A DNA stretch of 64,000 bases from Plantactinospora endophytica (GTDB taxonomy: Bacteria > Actinomycetota > Actinomycetes > Mycobacteriales > Micromonosporaceae). The position numbers and the translations under genes were made by a program. This document shows positions 1 to 9,482 of the stretch, piece after piece; positions within the stretch are counted from its first letter, which is position 1, and each line of letters opens with the position of its first letter. The notes beneath the pieces were generated by a model that saw nothing but the letters and a program-made list of their open reading frames with translations, was not told the DNA's origin and searched no databases. Location of the stretch: assembly GCF_016862915.1 (NCBI RefSeq), contig NZ_BONW01000009.1:1-64000 (forward strand), in the 5' to 3' direction.

Positions 1-18
1 TGGCGGTGGCTAACGCAC

Positions 19-84
19 AGCCCTGCCGGTGGCCTGCGCGTGGCGCCGACCAGCCCTGCCGGTGGCCCGCGCGTGGCACCGACG
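19..84. repeat. Imperfect 33-nt tandem repeat, two copies
   Basis: Two copies of a 33-nt unit (19-51 and 52-84) sharing the core ccctgccggtggc lie at the left edge of the window. They may be the 3' end or downstream region of a gene outside the window. The rest of 1-286 is the upstream region of the LacI gene. It has an 8-bp palindrome catcgatg at 164-171 but no promoter I can defend, and I see no further gene in it. Confidence 0.55.
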
Positions 85-286
85 GGCCCCGCCGCCGGTG
101 GTCGAACCGGTGACGGGACGGACCGGACGGCCGGGGTCGAAAGCCGGGCGGAAACCATATCATCATCGATGTAAGGACCTCGGTGAGCGGCGCGTCCGCG
201 CGGTGCACCGGTCGGGTACGGCGGCCGGTTCGGCAGCCGTCCATCATGACGCCACCATTGATCGACGCACGTTCCGGGAGCACATC

Positions 287-1330
287 ATGAGATCCCATCG
301 CCGCGACCCCGGAAGGCCCACGCTGAGCGAGGTCGCGGCGCGGGCGGGCGTCGGGCGTGGCACCGCATCCCGGGTGGTCAACAACTCCTCACAGGTCAGT
401 CCGACGGTCCGGGCCGCCGTGTGGGCGGCCGTCCGAGAACTCGGGTACGTGCCGAACCGCGCCGCCCGAGCCCTGGTCACGCAGCGGACCGACTCGGTGG
501 CGCTGGTCATCTCCGAGTCCGGCGAGCGGGCGTTCGGCGAGCCGTTCTTCGCCGGCATCGCCCGGGGAGTCAGCGCCGGACTGGCCGACACCCCGTTGCA
601 ACTGTGGCTGTCCTGGATCCAGTCGCCCGGCGGCGGTGAGAAGATGGAGCACCAGCTCACCGACCAGCACGTCGACGGGGTGATGCTGATCTCCCTGCAC
701 GACGCGGATCCGTTGCCGGGACTGCTGATGGAACGCGGCCTGCCGACCGTCATCGGTGGACGGCCGGCCCGGATGCTCAACCCGGACGCCCAGCCCGCGT
801 ACTTCGTGGACGTGGACAACGCGGGCGGCGCCCGGCAGGCGGTCGAGTACCTGATCGGGATCGGCCGTCGCACGGTGGCCACCGTCGCCGGGCCGCAGGA
901 CATGGGCGCCGGAGTGACCCGACTGGCCGGCTACCGCCAGGCGCTCGCCGCACACGGTCGGCCGGTCTCCGAGGACCTCATCGAGTACGGCGACTTCAGC
1001 GCCGACAGCGGCCTCGACGCGATGCGCCGGCTGTTGGCCCGGCGCCCCGACCTGGACGCCGTCTTCGCCGCCTCGGACCTGATGGCGCTCGGGGCGATGC
1101 AGGTGCTGCACGAGGCCGGCCGGCGCATCCCGGCCGACGTGGCGGTGGTCGGTTACGAGGACTCCTCGCTGGCGCTGCACGCCAATCCGCCGCTGACCTC
1201 GGTGCACCAGCCGGTCATCACGATGGGCCGGGAGATGGCCCGGCTGCTGGTCGCGCAGATCAGTGGCGTCGAGATCCCCTCGCCGGCCATCTTCCTGGAC
1301 ACCCACCTGGTACGCCGCAGGTCCGCCTGA
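287..1330 (+). CDS. LacI-family transcriptional repressor
   Basis: This 347-residue protein is a sugar-responsive DNA-binding regulator. The N-terminal helix-turn-helix is visible at about residues 10-35 (LSEVAARAGVGRGTASRVVN, the LacI-type recognition helix and hinge start). It is followed by a periplasmic-binding-protein-like effector domain with the family pattern DAVFAASDLMALGAMQVL and VAVVGYEDS near the C-terminus. The ATG at 287 is chosen because it sits just before the HTH and has GGGAG about 7 nt upstream; the open frame extends further upstream, but that part is low-complexity and Arg-rich. It is convergent with the GH10 xylanase gene. Control of the xylanase through the palindromes upstream of it is plausible but is inference only. 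Confidence 0.9.
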   Translation: MRSHRRDPGRPTLSEVAARAGVGRGTASRVVNNSSQVSPTVRAAVWAAVRELGYVPNRAARALVTQRTDSVALVISESGERAFGEPFFAGIARGVSAGLADTPLQLWLSWIQSPGGGEKMEHQLTDQHVDGVMLISLHDADPLPGLLMERGLPTVIGGRPARMLNPDAQPAYFVDVDNAGGARQAVEYLIGIGRRTVATVAGPQDMGAGVTRLAGYRQALAAHGRPVSEDLIEYGDFSADSGLDAMRRLLARRPDLDAVFAASDLMALGAMQVLHEAGRRIPADVAVVGYEDSSLALHANPPLTSVHQPVITMGREMARLLVAQISGVEIPSPAIFLDTHLVRRRSA

Positions 1331-1373
1331 ACCGACCGCCCCGGCTCCTCCGGCGGTACGAGCGGATCAGCCG

Positions 1374-1440
1374 CCCGTACGCGGAAATCGTCCGGCCCGT
1401 AGGCGAAATCGTCCGGCCCGTACGCGGAGAGATCGTCCGG
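1374..1440. repeat. Three imperfect tandem copies of a 21-24 nt unit
   Basis: Copies at 1374-1395, 1396-1416 and 1417-1440 each end in atcgtccgg and begin with cccgta. They lie in the 236-nt gap between the convergent LacI and xylanase genes, just after the LacI stop. The function is unknown; they may be a replication-slippage product. Confidence 0.6.
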
Positions 1441-1515
1441 CACGACCCGGACGGGATTCCCTGCCTGGCGCCCGAGGTGGTGTTGCCGCAGTATGCCGGT
1501 CCGCCGTGACGTGCC

Positions 1516-1547
1516 GCCGGCCGTGCGGTGGTGGCCGCACGGCCGGC
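1516..1547 (-). terminator. Hairpin terminator after the xylanase gene
   Basis: A perfect 13-bp stem (left arm gccggccgtgcgg, right arm 1535-1547) with a 6-nt loop lies 20 nt beyond the xylanase stop codon. There is no clear U-tract, as is common for high-GC actinobacterial terminators. Confidence 0.75.
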
Positions 1548-1566
1548 GAGGAGACGCTCGGTTCGG

Positions 1567-3145
<1,579 letters not shown>

Positions 3146-3263
3146 CGTCCTTCGGCTCCCGAACAGATTCGGGCCTAGCTCCTGATCTGCGGATTCGAGA
3201 ACCCCAACGGCGTGGAGCGGTGTCGTTCCGGACCAGCGCCGCTCGCTGCGGGACGTGGAGTTC

Positions 3264-3275
3264 CGAAAGTTTTCG
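3264..3275. promoter_or_regulatory. CGAAA-N2-TTTCG palindrome
   Basis: The inverted repeat CGAAA-gt-TTTCG lies about 315 nt upstream of the xylanase start. It resembles the CGAAAA-N2-TTTTCG elements upstream of the secreted-enzyme block (16197-16317), suggesting a shared carbohydrate regulator. Binding is inferred only. Confidence 0.4.
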
Positions 3276-3313
3276 AGGATGACCCCTGAGTCCGAAGCGC
3301 GCCGGCATCGGTG

Positions 3314-4558
3314 TCACCGGGGCCGGTGCCCCGCCCGTGCCGCCACCACCGTGCTCCGGGCCGCCGCCGCCACGACCACCAGCGTGCCCAGGGCGGAGAG
3401 CGCCAGCGGGCCCAGTACCCAGCCGAGCGGGGCGAGCGCGACCAGTACGGCGACCGCGACGAGGTAGGTGACGGACCAGATGCCGAGGATCGCCCGCTTG
3501 AACAGCAGGAAACCGGTCAGGAACAGCACCGGGCCGCCCAGCGCGGTGGCGACCACGGCCGGATCGGCCGTACCGGTCGGATGGTGCAGCGTGAGGTCGT
3601 CCCCGACCGCGGTGACGATGACGCCGGCCACCATCGGAATGTGCAGGTAGGTGTACGCCGACCGGCCGAGCCGGCCCGGCTCCTCCGCCTCGACGATCGC
3701 GTTCCGGGCCGCCTCGGCGCTGCGGTCGAAATAGATCCACCACAGCGCCACGCTGCCGACGAAGGCGGTGGCCAGGGCGGCGAGGGTGCTCCAGTCCCGG
3801 CGGAGTTCGCCGAAGACCGTGCCGGTGACCAGGATGGACTCGCCGAGCGCGATGATCACGAAGAGCCGGGCCCGCTCGGCCATGTGCGCCCCGTTGATCG
3901 CCCATTCCACCGGGGTGGACCGGCCCATCGTCGGTACCCAGAAACCGCAGGCCGCCGCCGAGGTGTCGATCGCCACCGCCGTGGCCCAGAGGCCCAGCCG
4001 AACCGGGCCGGAGACGAATCCGCCGGCCAGCCAGAGCGGCGCGGAGGCCGTCCGCCAGGCCAGCAGCCGCTGGAAGTTGCGGTGCAGGTCGGACCGGCGG
4101 GCCAGGGCCGAGGCGACGAAGAGCGAGCGGCCCACCGACAGTGCCACGTACGCCACGGCGAACCAGAGCCCGTGCTGCCCGTACGCGTCGGGCAGCGCCG
4201 AGGACATCACCAGGCTGATCCCCATCAGCGCGATCAGCAGTACCCGTACCCGGGGCTGGTCCGGGTCGAACCAGTTGGTGATCCAGGCGGTGTCGACCCA
4301 GGCCCACCAGACGGCCAGGACCAGTACCGCGGCCCCGATGGCGCCGGCCGGATCCAACCGGTGCAGCAGCAACTCGGTCACCTGGGTCACGGCCAGCACG
4401 TAGACCACGTCGAAGAAGAGCTCGATGGTGGTGACCCGGCCGTCCTCCGGCCCGCGCAGCACGTCCGGTCGGCCGCCAGGGCTGGTCAACCTGCCTCCAC
4501 CGGAATCGTTCGGCCCGCCGATAACGGGGCCAAGCGGATAACGAGGGATAATCAACAT
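3314..4558 (-). CDS. Low-temperature-requirement A (LtrA) family membrane protein
   Basis: This 414-residue polytopic membrane protein has many hydrophobic segments. The conserved LtrA-family features are present: IELFFDVVYVLAVTQVTELL near the N-terminus, later ALGESI inside the segment beginning LFVIIALGES, and WWIYFD. The family's molecular function is not established. Start choice is uncertain: the ATG at 4558 is used, but a TTG at 4489 has a better-placed GGTGGAGG just upstream and would give a protein starting just ahead of the conserved block. Upstream DNA is unusually AT-rich for this window (ataacgagggataatc) and probably holds the promoter, divergent from the small gene at 4790. Confidence 0.8.
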   Translation of the reverse strand: MLIIPRYPLGPVIGGPNDSGGGRLTSPGGRPDVLRGPEDGRVTTIELFFDVVYVLAVTQVTELLLHRLDPAGAIGAAVLVLAVWWAWVDTAWITNWFDPDQPRVRVLLIALMGISLVMSSALPDAYGQHGLWFAVAYVALSVGRSLFVASALARRSDLHRNFQRLLAWRTASAPLWLAGGFVSGPVRLGLWATAVAIDTSAAACGFWVPTMGRSTPVEWAINGAHMAERARLFVIIALGESILVTGTVFGELRRDWSTLAALATAFVGSVALWWIYFDRSAEAARNAIVEAEEPGRLGRSAYTYLHIPMVAGVIVTAVGDDLTLHHPTGTADPAVVATALGGPVLFLTGFLLFKRAILGIWSVTYLVAVAVLVALAPLGWVLGPLALSALGTLVVVAAAARSTVVAARAGHRPR

Positions 4559-4789
4559 CTTATCGCCGACCAATGCTGTAATACCCGGTATCAGGCGAGC
4601 GACGTGCACCGGACGGAAGCCCGTCCTGCGGCCGAGTCGACCGGTGGCGTCGGGGCGCAGGCGTCGGGGTCGTTTGCGGGCCGGTCCGGACGGGGATGCG
4701 AAGCACTCGCCGGAGGGCGTGCGTCAGCTCTCGTGACACCGAGACTCCCGATGTCGGCACACGACGGGGGAGGCCCCAGCGGAGGAGAG

Positions 4790-4957
4790 ATGCCCGTACT
4801 TGCCAAGAAGGTCCTGACCTGGCTTTTCGTGGGTTTCCTGATCTTCTTCGTCGCGTTCCGGCCGGACGGTGCCGCCGACCTGGTCGAGACGATCGGGGCG
4901 GTGCTGATGGCGATCGCTCAGGGGATCGGCGACTTCCTGACCCGCCTGATGGCCTGA
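4790..4957 (+). CDS. Small membrane protein, 55 residues
   Basis: The ATG at 4790 follows an excellent ribosome binding site (GGAGGAG, 4781-4787). The product has one strong hydrophobic segment at about residues 9-23 (VLTWLFVGFLIFFVAF) after a Lys pair, then an amphipathic C-terminus (IGAVLMAIAQGIGDFL). It looks like the short single-span hypothetical membrane proteins found widely in actinobacteria; I do not know a function. A hairpin follows the stop closely. An upstream in-frame ATG at 4751 is possible but lacks a comparable ribosome binding site. Confidence 0.7.
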   Translation: MPVLAKKVLTWLFVGFLIFFVAFRPDGAADLVETIGAVLMAIAQGIGDFLTRLMA

Positions 4958-4973
4958 ACCTCCTGAGCCGCCC

Positions 4974-5015
4974 GACGGCCCGACCCGTGCCCGGGCCGGG
5001 CGAACCCGGGCCGTC
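4974..5015 (+). terminator. Hairpin after the 55-residue membrane protein gene
   Basis: The arms GACGGCCCG (4974-4982) and CGGGCCGTC (5007-5015) pair perfectly over 9 bp, and the GC-rich sequence between them can form a further inner stem. It ends just before the ROK promoter. Confidence 0.6.
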
Positions 5016-5027
5016 GGAGGCGGGATG

Positions 5028-5056
5028 GTGATAAGTACATCAGTTTGATTTAGAAT
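5028..5056 (+). promoter_or_regulatory. ROK gene promoter with overlapping operator
   Basis: GTGATA (5028-5033) and TAGAAT (5051-5056) are spaced 17 bp apart. Inside and overlapping the -10 box lies the 17-nt imperfect palindrome TACATCAGTTTGATTTA (5036-5052). It matches 14 of 17 positions of the element at 8015-8031 in the transporter/dehydratase promoter. The placement between -35 and -10 suits repression. Autoregulation by the ROK protein is inferred. Confidence 0.65.
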
Positions 5057-5088
5057 GGTCCTTCAGCCGACCCCTGGAGGACGTCCCC

Positions 5089-5223
5089 GTGGCGGAAGCG
5101 ATTGCCCTACCGTCCTCCGCGACGGCGATCGGCGTGCCGCCCCGGCGGCCCTGGCGGCCCGGGTGGCTACAGAAGCCTCGGAGGCCCCGGAGGAGCGCCG
5201 TGCCGGTCCGGCAGGTCGCGTGA
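5089..5223 (+). CDS. Possible 44-residue leader peptide upstream of the ROK gene
   Basis: A GTG at 5089 is preceded by GGAGG (5076-5080) and opens a frame of 44 codons ending in TGA at 5221. The product begins MAEAIALPSSATAIGVPP and becomes Arg/Pro/Trp-rich (RRPWRPGWLQKPRRPRR). It lies in the long leader between the ROK promoter and the ROK start at 5315, so it could be a leader ORF or a small basic protein. No family is recognised, and it may be spurious in such GC-rich DNA. Confidence 0.35.
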   Translation: MAEAIALPSSATAIGVPPRRPWRPGWLQKPRRPRRSAVPVRQVA

Positions 5224-5314
5224 AGCGGGGATCCGCCCGGCCGGGCGCGTGGCCCGGGACGGTTGCCGTCCGGCTACGCTCAAGGCACCCCAGACCCGAG
5301 CCGGGAGAACGGGC

Positions 5315-6511
5315 GTGACGATCGACCAACCGACTGTTCGGCGCGGGACCAATCTTCCCCGGGTGGGTGACTTCAACGAGTCGGTCGTGCTCGACGCGAT
5401 CCGGCGCGCACCCGACGGGTTGAGCCGGGTCGAACTCGCCGCCGCCACCGGCCTGTCGGCGCAGACCGTCTCCAACATCTGCCGCCGGCTGCTCGACCGT
5501 GGGCTGGTGGTCGAGGCGGGCAAGAAGGGCGGGCGGGTCGGCAAGCCCCGCACGGTGCTACAGGTGAGCCCGGGCGGCAGCTTCGCGATCGGCGTACACC
5601 TCGATCCGGCCGTGGTGACCTATGTGGTGCTCGACCTGATCGGCGGGGTGGTGCACAGCATGCGGCAGCCGACGCCGCAGGTCGTGGACCAGGCCGAGAC
5701 GCTGGCCGACATGAGTACGGCGGTGCAACGGCTGGTCGACGAGTCCGGCATCCCGCGCGAACGCATCCTGGGGCTGGGCGTCGCCGTGCCCGGGCCGATC
5801 GACCCGGTGGCCGGTGCGGTGGTCGAGCCGCCGCAGTTGGCCGGCTGGGAACGGGTTCCACTGCGGGACCAACTGTCGCTGGCCACCGGGTGGCCGGTGG
5901 TGATGGACAAGGACGTCATCGCGGCGGCCATCGCCGAACGGTGGGCGGGCGCCGCCGTACACTCCGGGAACTTCCTCTTCTTTTACCTCGGCACCGGCTC
6001 CGGGATGGGCGTGGTGGTCAACGACGTCGTCCTGCGTGGAGTCTCGGGCAACGCGGGCGAGATCGGCGGGCTGGACGCCAACTGCACGACGTACGCGCTG
6101 GTCGAGGAGGCGATCGAGCGGGGCGTACTGGGCCGGGAGAAGGCGCCGGTCGGGCCCGGCGAGGCGGAGCGGAGCCTGCTCGACCTCGTGGCGCTCGCCG
6201 ATGCCGGTGACTCCAGCGCGCGGAGCATCATCGACGGCTGGGCCCGCCGGGTGGGGCTCGGGGTGAGCGCCGCCGCCACGCTGGTCGACTCGGAACTGAT
6301 CGTCTTCGGCGGCCCGATCTGGCCGCACCTGGGCCGGCTCTTCCTGCCGGTGATCAACCCCATCGTCGCCGCGTCGCCGTTCGTCGGGAAGATGCACGAG
6401 ACGGCGGTCACCGGTACGGCCCTCGGCGACGACGTGGGCGCGGTCGGCGCCGCCTGCCTCGTACTCGACCAGACGCTGTCGGCCCGCCCCCAGTCCCTGC
6501 TGCTCGCGTAG
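5315..6511 (+). CDS. ROK-family transcriptional repressor
   Basis: This 398-residue regulator has an N-terminal MarR-like winged HTH (about residues 15-75, GLSRVELAAATGLSAQTVSN) and a C-terminal ROK sugar-kinase-like fold (VAVPGPI, FFYLGTGSGMGVVV, GNAGEIGG). The usual ROK zinc-binding cluster CxCGxxGCxE after the GxxGE(I/L)G motif is absent; only one Cys remains (GLDANCTTYALVEE). Effector binding or structure may therefore differ. The GTG at 5315 has GGGAGAA 5-6 nt upstream and sits just before the HTH. The shared operators at 5036 and 8015 make it the likely regulator of the adjacent sugar-acid cluster. A kinase role is unlikely because of the HTH. Confidence 0.88.
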   Translation: MTIDQPTVRRGTNLPRVGDFNESVVLDAIRRAPDGLSRVELAAATGLSAQTVSNICRRLLDRGLVVEAGKKGGRVGKPRTVLQVSPGGSFAIGVHLDPAVVTYVVLDLIGGVVHSMRQPTPQVVDQAETLADMSTAVQRLVDESGIPRERILGLGVAVPGPIDPVAGAVVEPPQLAGWERVPLRDQLSLATGWPVVMDKDVIAAAIAERWAGAAVHSGNFLFFYLGTGSGMGVVVNDVVLRGVSGNAGEIGGLDANCTTYALVEEAIERGVLGREKAPVGPGEAERSLLDLVALADAGDSSARSIIDGWARRVGLGVSAAATLVDSELIVFGGPIWPHLGRLFLPVINPIVAASPFVGKMHETAVTGTALGDDVGAVGAACLVLDQTLSARPQSLLLA

Positions 6512-6554
6512 CCGTTCCCGGCCTGTTCCATGCGCCGGCCGGACGGGCCGGGAC

Positions 6555-6636
6555 CGCTCGGGTCACGCCGGACGGGACGCTCGGGTCACGTCGGACCGGG
6601 CGCTCGGGTCACGCCGGACCGGGCGCTCGGGTCACG
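6555..6636. repeat. 23-nt tandem repeat, four copies
   Basis: The core CGCTCGGGTCACG recurs at 6555, 6578, 6601 and 6624, an exact 23-nt period. The last copy contains the stop codon (TCA on the plus strand, 6632-6634) of the dehydratase gene on the minus strand. Because the unit includes TCA, each copy repeats the gene's terminal codons and stop. It lies between the convergent ROK and dehydratase genes. Confidence 0.85.
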
Positions 6637-7963
6637 GGCGGTGTGCGCTGCCGTCGGTGGCCCGCAGCAGGGCCCAGCGGTCGTGCTCCAGCGGGGCGGT
6701 GACCGGGTACCGGCGGGCCGCCACCTCGTCGAAGTCGACGCCCAGGCCGGGCGCTCCGGACGGATGGAACCGGCCGGCGACCGGCACCGGAGCACCGGGG
6801 AAGACCTCCCGGGTGGCGTCTCGGAAGGTCGCCGCCTCCTGCACCCCGAACGCGGGGGAGGAGACGTCGAGGGCGACGTTCGCCGCCTGCCCGACCGGGC
6901 TCACGTCGCCCGGCCCGTGCGGCGCGGTGCGTACCCCGAACAGCTCGCACGCGGCGACCAGCTTGCGGGTCGGGGTCAGCCCGCCAAGAGTGGGGATCCG
7001 GATCCGGGCATAGTCGATCACCCGCTGCTCCAGCAGCGGAAGGTACTGGGTGACGTCCGCGTAGAGTTCGCCGACGGCCAGCGGGGTGCTGCCGGCCGCG
7101 CGCAGCCCGGGGAAGTGCGCGGCGTCCTCCGGTGCCAGCGCGTCCTCCAGGAAGTAGAGTCCGGCGTCCTCGACGGCCCGGACGAACTGCCGGGCCTGGG
7201 CCGGCGTCAGCCGTTCGTGCACGTCGTGCAGCAGTTCGACGTCCGCGCCGACCTGCTCACGGATCCGGACCAGCGCCGGGGGCACGTGCCGCAGGTAGGC
7301 CAGGCTGTCCCAGGACTCCCGCCGCAGCCGCCGGTCCGCGGCCTGCCGCTCGTCGGTGGGCGCCGTACCGTAGGTGTCCGTTCCGGGTACCGCCACCTGC
7401 ACCCGGACGTGTCGGTACCCGCGCTCGCGGGCGGCGAGCACCAGCTCCACCACCTGGCCGACGTCCGCCCCGTCGACGTGGGTGTACGCCTCCGCGTACT
7501 CCCGGGCCCGGCCGCCGAGCAGTTGGTGCAGGGGGAGGCCGGCCACCTTGCCCTTGATGTCCCAGAGCGCGACGTCGACCGAGGCGAGCGCGTTGTTGGC
7601 GATCGAGCCGCCACGCCAGTAACCGCTGTTCAGCAGCAGCCGGTGCAGGTCCTCGATGTCCGCCGGGTCCCGGCCGAGCAGCATCGGACCGAGGTAGTCG
7701 TCGACGACGGACCGGATGGCGAGGGTCCGCTGTGGATCGCTGGCGCAGCCGAGGCCGTACAGTCCGGGCTGGTCGGTCTCGACCCGGGTGATGACGTACG
7801 GGCAGCCCTGCGGGGCGCAGAGGAAGGTGCGTACCCGGGTGACCCGGACGCCGCCGGGCGCGGTCCACGGTGCGGGGGCGAGGACCGGCGCCTCGTCCGG
7901 TGCGTGGGCTGGCGTCCGGGCCGGCGTCTGGACCGGGGATTCCGCTGGCGGAGGCGCTGGCAT
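6632..7963 (-). CDS. Enolase-superfamily sugar-acid dehydratase (ManD/RspA-like)
   Basis: This 443-residue protein belongs to the mannonate-dehydratase group of the mandelate racemase/enolase superfamily. Expected metal and catalytic motifs are present in order: LLHDVHERLTP (metal Asp and catalytic His), YFLEDALAPED (metal Glu), AVGELYAD (metal Glu) and TAPHGPGDVSP (catalytic His region). Family members dehydrate D-mannonate or D-gluconate to 2-keto-3-deoxygluconate; the exact substrate cannot be read here. The N-terminus up to about residue 38 is Pro/Ala-rich and not conserved; the start at 7963 has AGAGGG about 9 nt upstream. It diverges from the transporter operon with a shared control region. 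With the uronate-dehydrogenase-like SDR, it suggests hexuronate or aldonate catabolism. Confidence 0.85.
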   Translation of the reverse strand: MPAPPPAESPVQTPARTPAHAPDEAPVLAPAPWTAPGGVRVTRVRTFLCAPQGCPYVITRVETDQPGLYGLGCASDPQRTLAIRSVVDDYLGPMLLGRDPADIEDLHRLLLNSGYWRGGSIANNALASVDVALWDIKGKVAGLPLHQLLGGRAREYAEAYTHVDGADVGQVVELVLAARERGYRHVRVQVAVPGTDTYGTAPTDERQAADRRLRRESWDSLAYLRHVPPALVRIREQVGADVELLHDVHERLTPAQARQFVRAVEDAGLYFLEDALAPEDAAHFPGLRAAGSTPLAVGELYADVTQYLPLLEQRVIDYARIRIPTLGGLTPTRKLVAACELFGVRTAPHGPGDVSPVGQAANVALDVSSPAFGVQEAATFRDATREVFPGAPVPVAGRFHPSGAPGLGVDFDEVAARRYPVTAPLEHDRWALLRATDGSAHRP

Positions 7964-8005
7964 CGGGGTGCCCTCTTTCGGCTGACGGACGGACTCGACG
8001 ACGTG

Positions 8006-8035
8006 TTGACACTATATATCAAATTGATTTACGTT
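8006..8035. promoter_or_regulatory. Divergent promoter region with ROK-type operator
   Basis: Plus-strand TTGACA (8006-8011) and TACGTT (8030-8035) are separated by 18 bp. The 17-nt palindrome TATATCAAATTGATTTA (8015-8031, core ATCAA-A-TTGAT) fills the spacer. On the minus strand TATAGT (plus 8011-8016) can serve as the -10 box for the dehydratase gene. One bound repressor could therefore shut both divergent transcripts. The sequence is nearly the same as the operator in front of the ROK gene. Confidence 0.7.
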
Positions 8036-8105
8036 CTGTTTCGTCGGCGCGACCAGCAAGCCCCCCTGACCAGCAACCCCACCATAGGGATGGAAGAGGC
8101 GCAGC

Positions 8106-9482
8106 GTGAACCGATACTTACCTCGATCAGCCCGCACCTACCTCGCACTCGCCACGATCCTCGCGCTCACCGGCGCCGTCACCGGCTGCGGCCCGGGTGG
8201 CGGCGGCGACTCGGGCGACGGAAAGAACCTGACGATGTGGACGTTCAAGCAGTCCCACGTCGCGGCGCTACAGAAGGCCGCCGAAAGCTTCAAGCAGAAG
8301 ACCGGGATCGGCGTGACCGTCGAGGCGATCACCCCGGACGACGCCTTCATCGCCCGGACCCAGGCCGCCGCGCAGACCCGGAGCCTGCCCGACGTCTTCG
8401 AGGTGCACACCAACGGCGACGACTTCACCTTCGGTGCGGCCGGTCTGCTGGAGGACCTCACCGAGGAGGCCACCTGGACCGACCGCTACCTGCCGTCGGT
8501 GGCGGCCGAGGGGACCGTCACCGAGCGGTACTTCAAGCAGTCCCAGGAGAAGGGTGCCAAGAGCGCGGGCATCAAGCTCAACCAGCGGTTCAGCGTACCG
8601 CTGACGATCGGCACCTTCGGGATCGTCTACGCGAACAAGGAGCGGCTGACGGCGGCCGGCATCACCGAGTCGCCGAAGACCTGGGAGGACTTCGTCGCCG
8701 CCCTCGCGGCGGTGCAGAAGGCGCGACCGCAGGACGGCGGGCTGAGCATCGGCTTCCAGGCGCCGACCACCGGCATGGAGTGGCTGATGCAGCCGATGGC
8801 GTACGGCAAGCTGGGCAAGGCCGGCTTCACCGGACTCTTCTCCAACGACCCGGCCCGGAACTGGACCTCGGCCAACGGCCGCTCCGTGCTGGACAGCTAC
8901 AACCAGGTGACGCCGTACTGGATGCCGGGCACCCAGACGCTGACCATCGACGACGCGGACCTGGCGTTCGCACAGGGCCGCTCCTCGTTCGTCGTCGGCG
9001 GCACCTTCACGCTGGCGTTCCTGTCCCAGAACGGGATGAACACGGAGAACATCGTGACCTTCCCGGTGCCCTCGCCGAAGGGCGGCGCCGTACCGGAGTT
9101 GAGCCTGGCGCCGTTCGCCCTGACCGGGCTGTCGGTCTCCGCGACGACGAAGAACAAGGACGGCGCGGTCAAGTGGCTGGAGCACCTGGCCCAGACCGAC
9201 GTGGCCAGCCAGTTCGCCAAGGACGCCCTGGACATCCCGCCGGTCGACCTCGGCGGCGACCCGACCGGCAACCTGGGCCCGGTGCTCGGCGCGATGATCG
9301 GCTCGTTCGGCTCCGGCGCCGACGCGTACAACCCGGGTGACACCACGCACCAGCCGCCGTCGTACGACGCGGCGGTGGTGGCCCGGTCGCTGATGGAGCT
9401 GACCCCGTTGAAGAAGGCCGACGTGCCGACTGCGGCGGCCGGGGTCCAGAAGATCATCGACGGTTACTGGTCAGGGAAATGA
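8106..9482 (+). CDS. ABC sugar-binding lipoprotein (CUT1 family)
   Basis: This 458-residue extracellular solute-binding protein has a lipoprotein signal (hydrophobic stretch ending LTGAVTGC, lipidated Cys at about residue 28) followed by a Gly/Asp-rich tether. The mature part has the family-1 binding-protein look (NLTMWTFKQSHVAAL near the start, PKTWEDFVAALAAV in the middle). The GTG at 8106 follows GGAAGAGG. It is the first gene of an operon with two permeases and an SDR. Its ligand is probably a carbohydrate or sugar acid, judged from the linked dehydratase; this is inferred. Confidence 0.92.
   Translation: MNRYLPRSARTYLALATILALTGAVTGCGPGGGGDSGDGKNLTMWTFKQSHVAALQKAAESFKQKTGIGVTVEAITPDDAFIARTQAAAQTRSLPDVFEVHTNGDDFTFGAAGLLEDLTEEATWTDRYLPSVAAEGTVTERYFKQSQEKGAKSAGIKLNQRFSVPLTIGTFGIVYANKERLTAAGITESPKTWEDFVAALAAVQKARPQDGGLSIGFQAPTTGMEWLMQPMAYGKLGKAGFTGLFSNDPARNWTSANGRSVLDSYNQVTPYWMPGTQTLTIDDADLAFAQGRSSFVVGGTFTLAFLSQNGMNTENIVTFPVPSPKGGAVPELSLAPFALTGLSVSATTKNKDGAVKWLEHLAQTDVASQFAKDALDIPPVDLGGDPTGNLGPVLGAMIGSFGSGADAYNPGDTTHQPPSYDAAVVARSLMELTPLKKADVPTAAAGVQKIIDGYWSGK

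Noticed and set aside
29-286. N-terminal extension of the LacI protein from position 29
   Set aside because: The extension is non-conserved and Arg/Pro-rich, and the ATG at 287 has a proper ribosome site just before the HTH.
6555-6636. CRISPR-like appearance of the regular 23-nt repeat
   Set aside because: The copies are directly contiguous without unique spacers and overlap a coding end; no cas genes are present.
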